A stretch of DNA of 64,000 nucleotides from Dendrophyllia cribrosa (taxonomy: Eukaryota; Cnidaria; Anthozoa; Scleractinia; Dendrophylliidae), in assembly GCA_024195265.1 (NCBI GenBank), contig JAJLRJ010000009.1, positions 31,809,274 through 31,873,273 of the forward strand, read 5' to 3'. A program made the position numbers and the translations under genes. The notes beneath the pieces were generated by a model. It saw only the letters and a program-made list of their open reading frames with translations. It made no database searches and was not told the origin of the DNA. Position 1 is the first letter of the stretch, and every line of letters begins with the position of its first letter. Below, piece by piece: positions 1-11,528 of this stretch.

Positions 1-117
1 AAAGGGGTGGCAGTGGCAGTGGTAGTGGCAGTGGTAGTGGCAGTGGTAGTGGTAGTGGCAGTGGCAGTGGCAGTGGCAGTGGAAGTGGTAGTGGCAGTGG
101 TAGTGGTAGTAGTACTT
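1..117. repeat. GGTAGT/GGCAGT microsatellite
   Basis: A 6-bp repeat alternating GGCAGT and GGTAGT fills the window edge and decays near 110. It probably continues to the left. No gene is visible from here to 488. Confidence 0.9.
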
Positions 118-415
118 CATTTTGGTAGTTAAAAACGTCTGGATGCTAAGTTTGAAGAGAGCGAAGCTAACACTATATTTAAAAAGTGTTATTTATTATA
201 TGAATATTATTACTATCATTAAAGGTCAAATGTAACCAAACATTTGACATTTTTTTCTTTTAGTCCAATATTGGTGCAGTGTGTTATGAGTATCAAATAA
301 ACATAGTCTGAAGTTTGAAACTAATTGGACTTGGCATCGCAGAGATATTAGAAATTGAAAAATGCGACTTTTTTGGCCTTCATGATCGTAGAGCGATCTG
401 GAAAATTGTCGGAAA

Positions 416-1321
416 GTGACGTCACTATTGACCACTTCAAAACAGTCAAGGTTTGAAGTTGAAAGTCTGTGACTTGAAGCGGAAAACCATGGTGTTGTGT
501 TCTGCGATAAACTGCAGCAACAATTGTAATTCTGACGTCAATACTTTAAAGTTTCTAAAAGATTAAAAAATACGGAGAGAATGGCTCGAAAGTGAATGAA
601 AACGGCACCCTAAAATTTGAATTTACCTAGGTAAATGGTTTTCTACGTGTAACCGATGTTACCTAGGTAAATTTTAATGGTCACGCCATTAAAACAATAG
701 AATTTTTCCTAGGTGAAAGCCTACCTAGATAGTAGGGTCGATTGGTTTTCCCAGGTAAACCAACCAATCAAATGTCGAGTTTTGTCAGCGAATTTTTTAC
801 TGCACGCTCTACATACTCTCGCTGTCGTTTTCATGCCAACGAAAATAAAAATTCTCAAATTGTTTTGTGCAATTAAGGTTAAAATAATTCAAAAAGGAAC
901 TTGCGTGCGTGATGTAAGCCTGATTTTTCCAATTTCTTTTGTTGTCAGCACGAACTGCACGTGCTATGCATCAACTTCTTGGCAATTTACATACGGTGTA
1001 CACTTGTATACGAACACACATTGCTACATCCTAGCGTTCCTACATGTACTCTGAATTCCATTGTGCCATTCTAACAAAGGAGACTTGAATAATTACACCC
1101 CTAATGTGAAGTTTCTCGAAGCAAGATTCATCGCTTGAAGCTCTTCGTTTCCTTCCATAACACAGGTTTAAGCTCCTCGGCCATTTTCAATACGAAAACA
1201 GTGGAAATCGCTAAGTTTTAAGAATATAAACAAGCTAGAATACTCTGTATTCGCCAGGGGAGAGGACACTGGGAATGAGGTTGGCTCAGCATTGAATTCG
1301 GTGGTCAATAGTGACGTCACA
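416..1321. mobile_element. Possible inverted-repeat DNA element carrying the THAP relic
   Basis: GTGACGTCACTATTGACCAC near 416-435 recurs as its reverse complement near 1301-1320. The interval holds a broken THAP finger, and THAP fingers occur in some DNA transposases. No target-site duplication was found, so the element boundaries are tentative. The rest of the interval has no recognisable coding. Confidence 0.3.
489..596 (+). pseudogene. Degraded THAP-type zinc finger fragment
   Basis: An ATG opens a peptide beginning MVLCSAINCSNN, followed by FLKD, a stop codon in frame, then KIRREWLES. THAP domains start with a C-x(2-4)-C pair, then have a short F-x-FPKD-like motif and a conserved W about nine residues later. 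The order and spacing fit, but the in-frame stop and the lack of any continuation mark it as a relic, probably from a THAP transposase. A chance resemblance remains possible because only about 35 residues can be compared. Confidence 0.45.
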
Positions 1322-2060
1322 ATCCTTACCAATCCTACCACTTGAAGTGCGCAGCCATTTCAGAAACGTTTTCGTGAAGCCTTCGGAAATCTTCGCACTT
1401 TTAGCTATGTGGCTTCCTCAAATTATTAGGAATGAAAATTTTTGCGTAAGTTTGCTCTATTGTGTTTTTTTTTTAACGTTTAAAAGGATAAAGAAAAAAT
1501 TTCAAATTTTTGATTCATTAGACCTTTAAAATAATAGTATTTTTGTTTCATTATCATTGTCACCTGTGGTGTTCTCTTCTGTCAGCTGGTTGCTGGCTAC
1601 ATCGGCGGTATTGCCACTAGAAACAACCATGGAAGCAGAAGCAGACATCGCTAAAATTTCAGTTTAATTACTGTTAGTCATTTGATTCTCTTTCTATTTA
1701 AAATAAGTTTACAGTCATCGATATCATCGCAATTTTATCACTTCTACTACTACGACTACTACTTAACAATTAGATTATGAGCTCGAGATAGAAATCACGG
1801 ATAGAAATCAAGAGCGAATAATCTAATTGTTTTAGTATAAATCTACTACACGTTCAAAACTTAACAACGAATACTCTTCACAGACACTTCGAAAACGCGA
1901 AGAAGCGGCCGCCATTAGGCTACTCACTATACTCACTTTCTACAACAGAATAGATAGTGAGTAGCGTAGCTAATAAGAGAACAGCGTTCGTGACAGAACG
2001 CTAGTAGCTTTGTACTAATGCTGTATATTAATCAAAGTAAACTCAGGTCACGTCTGGATG
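1322..2060. other. No gene seen
   Basis: AT-rich sequence with short poly-T runs and small imperfect inverted repeats, such as the CTACTCACTAT segments near 1918-1965. No supportable exon on either strand. Confidence 0.5.
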
Positions 2061-2063
2061 CCA

Positions 2064-2388
2064 AGTTTGAACAAGTAACAATCGACAACTACTAGTAACT
2101 ACAGACAACTACTAGTAACTACCAGCAACTACTAGTAACAACCGACAACTGCTAGTAACTAAAGACAACTACAAGTAACTAAAGACAACTACAAGTAACT
2201 AAAGACAACTACAAGTAACTAAAGACAACTACTAGTAACTACCGACAACTACTAGTAACTACCGCCGACTAATACTAACAACCGACAACTGCTAGTAACT
2301 ACCAACAACTACAAATAACTACAGACAACTACTAGTAACTACCAACAACTACAATACTAGTAACTACCGACAACTAATAGTAAACTCG
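2064..2388. repeat. 20-bp minisatellite, block 1
   Basis: About 16 imperfect copies of a 20-bp unit close to AAAGACAACTACTAGTAACT. The same unit returns at 4403-4893. Confidence 0.9.
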
Positions 2389-2895
2389 GTATACCTACCG
2401 ATAGAGTGCCAACGAGCAACTGATTTCTGTTTTGCGTGGCAAGTGAATTATGTTTTTGACAGTTTCGTGGTTCCCTCCTGTTGCAAGGATTATTTAAGAA
2501 AATTTATTCCAAAAACTGATGATACATTTATAAAGGTTTCCGGAGAAGAGAGTCAGCTAGCACGCTCCTATGGCCTTTTAAAAGAACCTGCTATAAAAGT
2601 TTGAAGAGTGTCCTGAGAAACGAGGTTGGGTGCATCAAAATTATATGGAAAAAGAGCAACAAAAATACCGAATCATCTGCATAAAATTTCAACGCTCTGC
2701 AAGCAGCGTATCTCCTTTTGTTGGCTTTTTTACCCACGAATGTAGTGGTTTGCGTGCCTTCCATAAAGAACGGTCTCGCCAGGGGGGTGGCTAATGTGCG
2801 AGCCTGCGAACCCGAGTCTATTATTGCGAGCCCCGAGCCTCTTCCTGTGAGCCCCAAAAGTTTCCTGTTAAAAATGTAAAATGAAAGAAAATGGA

Positions 2896-3704
2896 AAGAT
2901 ATATGACCTCTCACCCAAAAACGATACTAACGGATATCCGTTCGAACGGCAAAACGCACGGCCACTGAACGGATGAAAAACGGGTGGCCGAGCCGTTTAA
3001 AATGGCTGAACGGCTGACTAAAAAATTTGAACAGATAAAGTTGAACGGTTGAACGGCAAGAAAAATTTCAAAAGGCTGACTGTGAACGCCTGAACGGCAA
3101 ATAATTATTTAGAACGGTTGGCTGTAAATGGCTGAACGGGTAAAGAATTATTTGGAACGGCTCGCGGTGAACAGCTTATTAAACGGCTGAAGACAAATTT
3201 CGAACGGCTGGCTGTGAATGCGGCTAAATTAAGTAAATTGCACGCTAATTGTTTACTATTACCGAGTACTTTATTACATTGTAAGGACGATGAAACCATA
3301 TGTTGTCGCTCTGACTTGAAGGCCAGAGAGAATGATGAACATGGTTTCTTTAATCGCGGCTTTAATGTAAACAAGCGACCCGGAGTCCCAAGTGCATTAG
3401 TCGCGCAAAATTCATGTGTAAAATTCTTTCCGAGCTTCATGTTTACTAATTGTTAAAATAAATCTTGAATGAAACTAAATATAATAATCGAAGTTAAAGA
3501 CAGCAGGGAATGACAGCAGTTATGTAGCAGAAAAACAAATTTAGCTCTTTAAGTTTGTTGTGCGTGGTTGCATGTGACAAAAGGGTAATTTGAAACCTGA
3601 ATACAGACCATGCGCTTCCAAGAATTCCAAGCAAGCGAACGGCTTAAACGGCTCAAACGGATAGCCGTTAGTATCGTTTTCGCTTGAGAGGTCACATATG
3701 GCAA
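2896..3704. mobile_element. Inverted-repeat element with AACGG subterminal repeats
   Basis: ATATATGACCTCTCA near 2899 is mirrored near 3690-3704, and both ends continue with AAAACGATACTAACGG. Inside, 2930-3215 is crowded with degenerate AACGGCTGAACGG motifs. The ends and subterminal repeats suggest a non-autonomous DNA transposon. Short ORFs inside resemble nothing I know. Confidence 0.6.
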
Positions 3705-4238
3705 AACAGTGGCTCGCAAGAAGGTCCAAGAAGACGCTCTAGGCTCTCAAAAAATGGCTCCGGCCAGCACATTAGTCACTCTCAGATCACACCACTTAGT
3801 CACACTAAAATCTAACACGTTTTTTCATTGGTTCTAATAGTTCCGGCCTTGCAATTGGCTCAAACCAAAGTAGACATTAGGTTACACTTTTTGAGGCTCG
3901 ATCGAGAATTTTTTCTGCATATAACAATTCTTCGCGAGGCACCATTCACTGCCGCCTCGCCAGCCTCGCGTCTTCGCTCGGCTGGCTCGTTGGCAATAAC
4001 GACAACTAATAATATACATGAAAAAATTACTCGATTCTGATTGGCTAAGAGCAGTGCAGTTCAAGTGTAACACCAGTGCAAAACGAGTAACACCGGTGCA
4101 AAAAGTGAAACACCAGTGCAAATTACAAATCGAAAGAAAAGGCAAAAAAAAAAAGAAAAAAAAATTCCAAAAAAATTTTTGCAAAAAAAAATTTCCAAAC
4201 AAAAATGGATGCAAATTTTTTCATGTATTTATTAATAA

Positions 4239-4402
4239 GTAATCATACGGTTTTCTCGTTCAATTTGGGATTAATTTGCACTTGTGAGTTTTTCAAAAAG
4301 CTCAAATTGCACTCGCCGAAACGGCTCTTGCAATTTTGAGCTTTTTGAAAATCTCACTCGTGCAAATTAATCCCAAATTGAACTCGAAACGGTATGATTA
4401 CC
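4239..4402. mobile_element. Foldback MITE
   Basis: GTAATCATACGGTTT at the left end matches AAACGGTATGATTAC at the right. The arms of about 75 bp include AATTTGGGATTAATTTGCAC, and together they form a hairpin. Confidence 0.75.
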
Positions 4403-4893
4403 TATACTAATAGTAAATACCGACAACTACTAGTCACCACCGACAACTACTAGTAATTACCAACATCTACCAGTACCTACCAGTAAATAACAACAACTAC
4501 AAGTAACTACCAACAACTACTTCAGTTTAAGTACCGACAACTACTAGCAACTACTGACAACTACTAGTTATTACCAACAACTACAAGTAACTAAAGACAA
4601 CTACTAGTAACTACCAACTACTACTAGTAACTACCAACTACAGCTAGTAACTACCGACAACTACTAGTAATTATCAACAACTCCTAGTAAATACCGACAA
4701 CTACTAGTAAATACCGACAACTACTAGTAACTACCAACAACTACTTGTAACAACAGACAACTACTTGTAACTTCCAGAAACTACTAGTAAATACCGACAA
4801 CTACTCGTTACTACTGACAACTATTAGTTGCTGGTATTTGATAGTTGTTGTCAGTAGTGACTAGTAGTTGTAGGTAGTTACTAGTAGTTATTG
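4403..4893. repeat. 20-bp minisatellite, block 2, with orientation switch
   Basis: The same 20-bp unit as 2064-2388 (CTACTAGTAACTACCGACAA and variants). From about 4826 the unit appears as its reverse complement (GTAGTTACTAGTAGTT), so the array flips orientation at its right end. Confidence 0.88.
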
Positions 4894-4989
4894 ATGATAT
4901 GTAATTATGAATACATTAGTCTGTCCTTTGTGTTTACATCACATACGCAATGACAAAAGCGTTAAATTAGTCCTACAGCAATAAGCTGC

Positions 4990-5251
4990 GAAATTACATA
5001 AGTATATTATGCTTTTATTTTAAACAAAAGAACGTTAATACCAAATACTTTTTTTGTTCTTTTTTTTTTCGTCCCTTATTTTATAGAGTTTATTATAGGG
5101 TTATTTAATTTTTTTTTCCTTGTGTCTTTCTTGTATTGTATTTTAAATTGTATTTAAAAGTGTATTGTATTGCAAAAAAATTGCACTGTTAAAAAAATTG
5201 TATTGTATGTAAAATTGAGATAAATATCAATAAAATACAAAAAAAAATAAT
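4990..5251 (+). mobile_element. 3' end of a LINE, heavily 5'-truncated, with 10-bp target duplication
   Basis: It matches the 3' untranslated end of the LINE at 22263-23800, starting at AAATTACAT, running through TTTTAAATTGTATTTAAAAG-like sequence and ending in an A-rich tail. AATAAGCTGC stands directly before (4980-4989) and after (5252-5261). The reverse-strand copy of the host repeat near 27840-27860 shows the uninterrupted site. This is a direct record of target-primed insertion. Confidence 0.85.
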
Positions 5252-5261
5252 AATAAGCTGC

Positions 5262-5570
5262 AAACACAATATCAAACGGTCCTATCCATCCATGAACGCC
5301 TTGCATTGTCTTGAAAACTTTTATGCGGTAATTCTTCCTTCTGCCCCACAAGAAAACACACAGAGAGACTTTGCCGTCATCTTGAAATCAAGAGCAAGAT
5401 CACGAGGTCATGTGTCAACCAATCAGACCAGTGAAACTAAAATATGCATGCATAAATTTGCATGCACTAATGTGACAAGAAAAATAGAAATAAAAACAAA
5501 GCCGAATTTACAACTCGTCGGCTACTACATGTATGATGTTAAAAGGTTATCAAAGTAACAGTATAACCTA
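5262..5570. repeat. Dispersed repeat, inverted copy near 27560-27865
   Basis: Both copies contain ACGGTCCTAT, the start ATGAACGCCTTGCATTGT and the segment TGTCAACCAATCAGACCAGT. The two copies give similar 80-residue translations ([19 protein letters not shown]), but each also reads open on other frames and has no splice or domain support, so I treat it as a repeat. The LINE tail at 4990 inserted into this copy. Confidence 0.65.
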
Positions 5571-6045
5571 TTAAAGACACCCTTAATGTTAGCTTTAGGG
5601 CTCATTTAGACCCTCATTTCTTATTATCGAATTGTAATTAGCATGTCAAGATACTAACTTTTTGTAAAGTTTAAAAACATTCTTTTTAAGGGGTTCAGAG
5701 CCATCTTAAAGTTTTGAGGTGGCTCTGAACCCCCTTGTATCTTAACAACAATTTGATAATAAAAAATGGGGGTCACCGAGCTCGTTTTCAAGTTATAATT
5801 AAAAGCCTTTAAAGCTACATGCAAAATTAAGGGTGTATTTAACAGTGCTAGTTATACTGTAATGGTAACCTGTTATGCTAACTGTAACATCATAAAAGAG
5901 ACCACGACTTGTTCACCAGAGACTGGGCATTTGTTTGATAACCTTATTGTAGCACTAGCTGATAACGAGTGGTAGTATTGATTCATCAAAATGTAAGTAC
6001 AGAAAATTACTAGAAACTGTTGTGAGCCACCTTGAGGTCAAGGGA
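5571..6045. repeat. Foldback repeat, second copy at 57640-58330
   Basis: The left arm (AAAGACACCCTTAATGTTAG, then GAATTGTAATTAGCATG) is mirrored from about 5700 (GGTGGCTCTGAACCC to TTAAGGGTGTATTTAACAG). The remainder to 6045 matches 57640-57840 in inverted orientation through CAAACAAATGCCCAGTC and CACAACAGTTTCTAGT. Confidence 0.65.
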
Positions 6046-6273
6046 GAATTTTAAGCCATCATACAAACAGTTTAAAGGCTTGGCTGCTACAATTTGCACG
6101 GGGCATGAAACTCGTGAGAGGATGGTAACTTACTTTAAATTACCGGTACTGCATCACTATAGTTTGCCAACTTTTGTAGATTCTTTTTTGAAACTTTCTG
6201 GTGGCTTAATCTTACATGTACTTCAATTGAAAACCGATTTGTACATGTATGCAAGGCAATTGAAAACTCATAC

Positions 6274-7477
6274 CATGAACGATGCTAATCATCTTGTCAA
6301 CAAGATCCTTGCTTTGCTTGGCCCAGCTGTATTTCTTCTCATAACAAGTGCGCAAAGTTTCCGCCTCCTCAAGCTGCCCCTGCCTGTCTTTGTTCCAGAT
6401 TTTCTTGATAGCTTCAGCCCATACCTTGGGGTCCTCTGAGTCAACTACGAATGATGAACCAAATGGTACCTTACTTAGGGCTTCTCCAAAACCTGAGTTT
6501 TGACTGATAATCACAGGGAGACCAGCTGACAGGGCTTCAAGACCTGTCAACCCAAAGCCCTCTGTCCTCGAAGGCAAGAGTACAAGATCAACTTCTTGGA
6601 ACAAGCGTTTCAAATGCTCTCTGCTTTTCATATAGCCTCTTACCCTTAAGCGACTAGCAGGAACTCCACATCCAGTGAACCGTTCTGCTATTTCCTCATG
6701 TTTTCCATCTGGTGCCCCAACAAACACAAGACGAGTGTTGGGTAATGTAGCAACAGCTTTTCCTGCAATGTCAAATCCCTTTACTTCAAAATCCTCAGCA
6801 TCTCCGCAGCCAAACACCAAGATGCTGCAACTTTTGTCCTTGTTAGGAAACTGTTTTACACTCACAAATTCGTCAAAAACTCCAGGAGTGAAGTCAAGAA
6901 CAGTTACCGGTAGATCATTTTGACACCCACAAATATATGAACGGAAAGCCTCACTCAACTTGGGTCCAACTCCTACAACAAGATCTGCCATTTCACACAG
7001 TTCAACTTCAGCCTTGTGCTTTTCTTCTCCCTTTGAAATTGAGTCCGGGTAATTCTTAAACATTCCTAGTTCCTCTGGGTCTGTGTGAGCGATTTGAACC
7101 CACTTGCATTTTTTAGAGTCTTTAATGACTTGTGCCTGGTGACCGAGTTTTATCCCATGACCAACAATTACATCAATTTGCAAATTTTCTGGTGGGAAGC
7201 TTAGCCATTCCAGTTCTTCAAAGCCAGGTCGCCGTGTTGCCTCAACAATCTTTATTTTGTGCCTAAGGGCTATGTTCTTATCCTCTTCACTGCATTTTGG
7301 TAAAAAGAAAGTTATTTCCACTTCAGGGCATTTAGCCAACTGAATGGCTAACTCTCTGTTTATGGTAGAAAGTCCTCCTTTGCTGGATCCCCATTCAGAA
7401 GCCAAAATGGTGACTTTAACTTTGCTGCACCCATCAGCTTGGTTGTTTTCTTGAGATTTCTGTGAAGTGGATGCCAT
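6274..7477 (-). CDS. Glycosyltransferase family 4 (group 1) domain protein, main coding exon
   Basis: Predicted to transfer a sugar from an activated donor, with a GT-B fold. Acceptor and donor are unknown. The reading frame from ATG 7475-7477 is open for 421 codons. ASEWGSSKGGLSTINREL (residues 26-43) is the N-terminal glycine-rich acceptor-side loop typical of GT4. The C-terminal half has LVFVGAPDGKHEE and the EX7E motif, E306 and E314, in SRTEGFGLTGLEALSAGLPV, which binds the donor nucleotide. No signal peptide or membrane segment is seen, so it is probably cytosolic. The similarity stops near IVHG (residue 402), where CATG|GTATGAG is a good donor. I end the exon at 6274; the unspliced frame runs on to 6212 with unrelated residues. 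Downstream exons were not found. In corals, group 1 glycosyltransferase domains have been reported fused to NACHT-type innate immune receptors, so this may be one part of a larger receptor. Confidence 0.8.
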
Positions 7478-7538
7478 AGCAAAGCATGTTTAAGATTTAT
7501 GTAAAGTGATGGATTTCAGGGAAGAGTGGTCAAATGCC
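7478..7538 (-). other. Probable 5' untranslated part of the GT4 exon
   Basis: Reading the minus strand, CCTTTTTAG|GCATTTG gives a strong acceptor with its edge at 7538, 61 nt upstream of the ATG. This suggests an intron in the 5' UTR. Inference from splice consensus only. Confidence 0.4.
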
Positions 7539-7789
7539 TAAAAAGGAAACAAAAAACATTTGTCAAATAATGATCAAGATGACACATGTCTTGACTAAAA
7601 CTGCCATATTATCATAACATAAAAGCAAAAAGCATTATTCTGTCACATAGTAATAAGATAACAGTCATGTTAAAAACTGTCACATCATATTATTTAATAA
7701 TATTATATATTCAATTAGCCAGTAGTTAGTAGGAAACTTTTAATCTGATCAGGCTTGCAGCTAAAAAGGGAAGCAATTGCTTCAGATGA

Positions 7790-7979
7790 GCATAGACCCT
7801 ATTCATAAATGGCAGCCGATTTATTTATTCTTTTATATTCATGCTAATCAGCCCAACTAGCCTCATTTTAGAGCAAAAATTCTTTTTAATTTTGCACATG
7901 CTAACGAGGCTAGTTGGGCTAATTAGCATGAATATAAAAGAATAATAAACCGGCCGCCATTTATGAATAGGGTCTATGC
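7790..7979. mobile_element. Foldback MITE
   Basis: GCATAGACCCTATTCATAAA at the left end is exactly mirrored at the right end. Arms are about 80 bp, around a short AT-rich loop. It lies in the putative 5' UTR intron of the GT4 gene. Confidence 0.85.
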
Positions 7980-8649
7980 ATTATTTTAAAATTTCTCTAA
8001 CACCCTTGGAGACCCAAGACAAAATTTTTGTTTTTTTACTTGAGATTTACAAGCACTTCCATGCTAAACACATTGACACTAAAATACATGTAAAGTGGTT
8101 GTAAGTACATTCTCCTCTCCTTAAAGTTATTGAGCAACTTTAAAATTGCTTTGCTAAAATACTGATTTTTACTGCCACAAAAAAATATATTTTTGACATA
8201 ATATTGCAATATGTTTCCTTTTACAGGAATTCAATGGAAGCCAGCAATACCCTAATTTATGCCTTTTATTTTTGCTGGGTTTAGAATTCGCCAAAATACC
8301 CTGAATTAGACGCCTAAATTCTGTCAATAGAATACAAAAGCATAAAAACTACTATTATATAGCCACCAGTTCCCCAAAATATCAATAGAGTTGCATTATA
8401 TTGCATCTGCAAAATTGTAACAAAAGGCAATCAATCACTCATGCCAGTTTTCAGTCAGTGACAAAAGGGTCCGACTGCTCATCTTACATTGTACTTCCAG
8501 AAATGTTTGTTCCTTCTTTGTCTGAAAGGAAGAAAAGAAGAGGTGACCAATAGTAGGGAAGAGTAAATGATAACCACCCTACATTTATTTTATGGCAAGC
8601 AAATGGCACTTTAAGATTTCCTTTCTGTGGGTTAATTGTCATGGGTTTT

Positions 8650-8960
8650 AATTGCTGGTTTGCACTTACGTCATATCAAAATTCAAGAGCATTAAAACAC
8701 AGATTTCAATTCCAAAATGTTTATGAAACTGTAGAGAGTTTAAAACTACACTGTACACATCTGCATGGGCCAAATTTTTAAGTGCAAGAGCATTTCGTTC
8801 AAGAGTTATAGGCACATTTTGGTAAAAATATATGGAGCGGCCATCTTTGTGTCCCACTTAGGCACAGAAACATGGCAGCCAAAACTTCAAAGTCTTACAT
8901 GTAAAATAAAATCATAAAATCAGCTTATAAGCATCTAATGTAAAAATAACTATCAACTGG
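8650..8960. repeat. Dispersed repeat family, copy 1
   Basis: Shares CACTTACGTCATATCAAAATTC, the phrase ATTTCGTTCAAG and the segment GGAGCGGCCATCTTTGTG with copies at 9748-10400 and 56786-57330, all in the same orientation. Translations across it are not conserved. Confidence 0.75.
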
Positions 8961-9747
8961 TTCAATTTTGCTTATTTTCATGGCTAAATATCCTAAATAC
9001 AGTGTAGCATGACGAATTGCATGACACATTTAAAACCTTTACAAATCAGAAGAAAAACATCCTTAAAACCTGAAACTTTTTGTGAAGGATTGTAACACTG
9101 GCATCTACATACCAATGTTAGAAACAGCTTTGTACATGTAGGATGTATAGTTTCGATTATTAAATTTTATGACGTCATATGAAAGCCAAGAATAATTTCA
9201 GCAAATGTTTGCAACAACAATGAGTGGAAAGAAAAATTAATGCTTGAATGGGTTTTATGCAGGAAATTAACTTAAATTACAGCCATCCTTGGGTCTCATC
9301 AGTAAAAAGGTGTTGGTCACAGTGTGTTGGTACAATGTATTTTAGGCATGGCTGCTTTATTCATTATTTTGCAACAACTTATGCTACTATTGTTGGCAAT
9401 AGTTTGTTGTTTAAGCCAAGGTAGACCTTCAATTACCAGATAACATGATTTTTTGTCGGTGAAGGTACCATTCAACCAGTTTCCGTTTCTTAAAGTCTTT
9501 TACAATAACAGAAATAAGAGAAATAATAAGAGGAGGAAAAGAGTGAAGTAATTCTTATTCTCATGTTCACCTTAACTTAAAGAATTCAAATAAAATGTGT
9601 TGACAATCACTACTTGTAGTGTTTTACAATAAATGCGTGTTAATTACTAAGCACTTATTCTCATCGACTTGTACATGTAGCCTCTGAAACAGGAAAAATT
9701 GCAACCAATTGATATCAATTACGCTATTGATTGCTTATTCTTGGTTT
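8961..9747. other. No gene seen
   Basis: AT-rich sequence between two copies of the same dispersed repeat. Its first 250 bases are probably the tail of copy 1, since AAACATCGTTAAAACCTGAA-like sequence also occurs in copy 2. No exon is supportable. Confidence 0.45.
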
Positions 9748-10400
9748 TCACTTACGTCATATCAAAATTCAGAAGCATTAAACAATAGATTTTGATTCCA
9801 AAATGTGTATGGAATTGTAGAGAGTTTAAAACCACACATTTTGGCAAAAATTTTGAAGCCCAACAGCATTTCGTTCAAGGGTTATACATGTAGGCGAACA
9901 AGTATTAGACATTTTTAGTAAGAAATGTATGGAGCGGCCATCTTTGTGCCCTACTCAGGGGCACAAACATGGCGGCCAAAAATTCAAAGTCTTTATAACA
10001 CCAAAAATCAAACAAAATATTGTATTTGCTATAAGCTCCATAATTAAGACAGCTTATAATCACTTATAATGCAAACAATAACTTTCAGCTAATTTAATTT
10101 TGTTTATTTTCACGGCTTATCTGACATAGCGTAACGAATTGCACAACACATTTAAAACCTTTGTAAATCAGAAGCAAAACATCGTTAAAACCTGAATCTT
10201 TTTGTGAAAGATTATACATGTGTAACACTGGTATCCACATGCCATGTTTAATACAAACAGCTTCAACTTCAACTTTATTAAGTCAGTAAAGCCAATAGGC
10301 ATCACACCAACTGTAAAACTATGTATACAATTTTATAATTGTAGGATGTATACTTTAGATTTTTGAATTTTTATGACGTCATGTGAAAATCCGTGACAAT
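9748..10400. repeat. Dispersed repeat family, copy 2
   Basis: The most complete copy of the family seen at 8650 and 56786. It ends in TTTTTATGACGTCATGTGAAA. The sequence CACAAACATGGCGGCC faces a near-mirror CGGCCATCTTTGTG, giving a small central hairpin. Confidence 0.75.
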
Positions 10401-10420
10401 TGGAAAGGTCACACAAATTT

Positions 10421-10525
10421 TCTCTATCGATTGTTTATCGATCGATTATCAATATCAATCGATTAATTGATATCGATTGATTCGACTGTCATCGATTAAC
10501 GATTTCATCGATTGGATACCCCGGG
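10421..10525. repeat. ATCGAT-rich low-complexity block
   Basis: Overlapping ATCGAT and AATCGATT motifs about every ten bases, able to form many small hairpins. No gene in it. Confidence 0.7.
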
Positions 10526-10807
10526 TTTTTATACTGACCGAATGCTGCGGTCGCCATATAACTTTTTAATACATACATGCTAAAGACTCACAAACTTGAA
10601 ATATTTCATAACAATGAGCTCCGTTCTCAAAGCAGCAGAAATTTATTTCAAATATAAAACTCGATGGGACATAACCGTTTTACCATCGATAATGATCCTC
10701 TTTCCTATATTTTTGCTCACAAAAGTTCTGCGAAGGAGCTAAAATAATGCTCCAGGAGTTGTTCGCTAGAGACAAGATTTCACAAATTTTAAATACAGTT
10801 TACTTAC

Positions 10808-10975
10808 CTACATAAAGTATGTGCAAACCTTCAGCTGGAAAAAACGAAGTGTTCAATATCCCTTGAAGTTTAACAACGCAACGATTTTGTCGCATTTCCT
10901 TGCAATTGAACAAGTGTCAGCAACAACAAGTATCGGGAAATTTTGACCAAACACTATGAAATGGTAGTCACGAAA
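10808..10975 (-). other. Candidate untranslated first exon of the GT4 gene
   Basis: On the minus strand TTTATGTAG|GTAAGTAAACTG is a near-perfect donor with its exon edge at 10808. Paired with the acceptor at 7538 it would leave a 3.3-kb intron. The 5' limit is a guess and no core promoter motif is visible. Confidence 0.3.
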
Positions 10976-11163
10976 AGAAGCCTTCAAGTAAGAAACTGAA
11001 ACCCTCTGGAATTATGGGACTTCCCCCACTTCCGGCTCTGGGCTGGGGAATAGAATACATGAGAATGATGAGAATGGGATGATTCATCGTTCCCAGTTTC
11101 TCTCCTTCTCGTCCCTAGAGCCGTTTGGCTGCGGACTCTGCAGAAGACCGACCGAAAGACCTA

Positions 11164-11528
11164 GTGAGCTTTAACAACCACGACGGAAACGGCAAGAAAA
11201 ACGTCATTGAAAAAATAATTCCCGCTCTTTGAAACTACTTCATAATTGTTCCAATTTCTTGAATTTGTCTTATGTGACTGATTGTCCAGGAGCTGAATTC
11301 GTAGGGACAGCTTTCAAGTTCAAATAGAGAAAGGAAAATTGACCGTCTATGTTTACGTTCTCAACAAAACTTATAATTTGATCATTTGACGTTGTTTTTT
11401 TGCAGGGAACTGCTAAGAAATGTACCAAAATGTAAAACGCACGTGCAGAGGCATTTTTTTCGCTCATTAAACCTTTTGTTTTGTGCCGTTCTCGCTGGCG
11501 TTGTCGTCGTGGTTGCAAAAGTTCCCTT
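11164..11528. mobile_element. MITE of the GGGAACTTAAGCAAC family, copy 1
   Basis: Ends GAGCTTTAACAACCACGACG and CGTCGTGGTTGCAAAAGTTC form terminal inverted repeats. The body matches 23815-24187 in reverse orientation through CCAGGAGCTGAATT and TGTACCAAAATGTAAAAC. Confidence 0.8.

Noticed and set aside
5292..5558. 88-codon ORF resembling the one at 27484-27906
   Set aside because: The similarity follows from a dispersed DNA repeat. No domain, and both strands are partly open.
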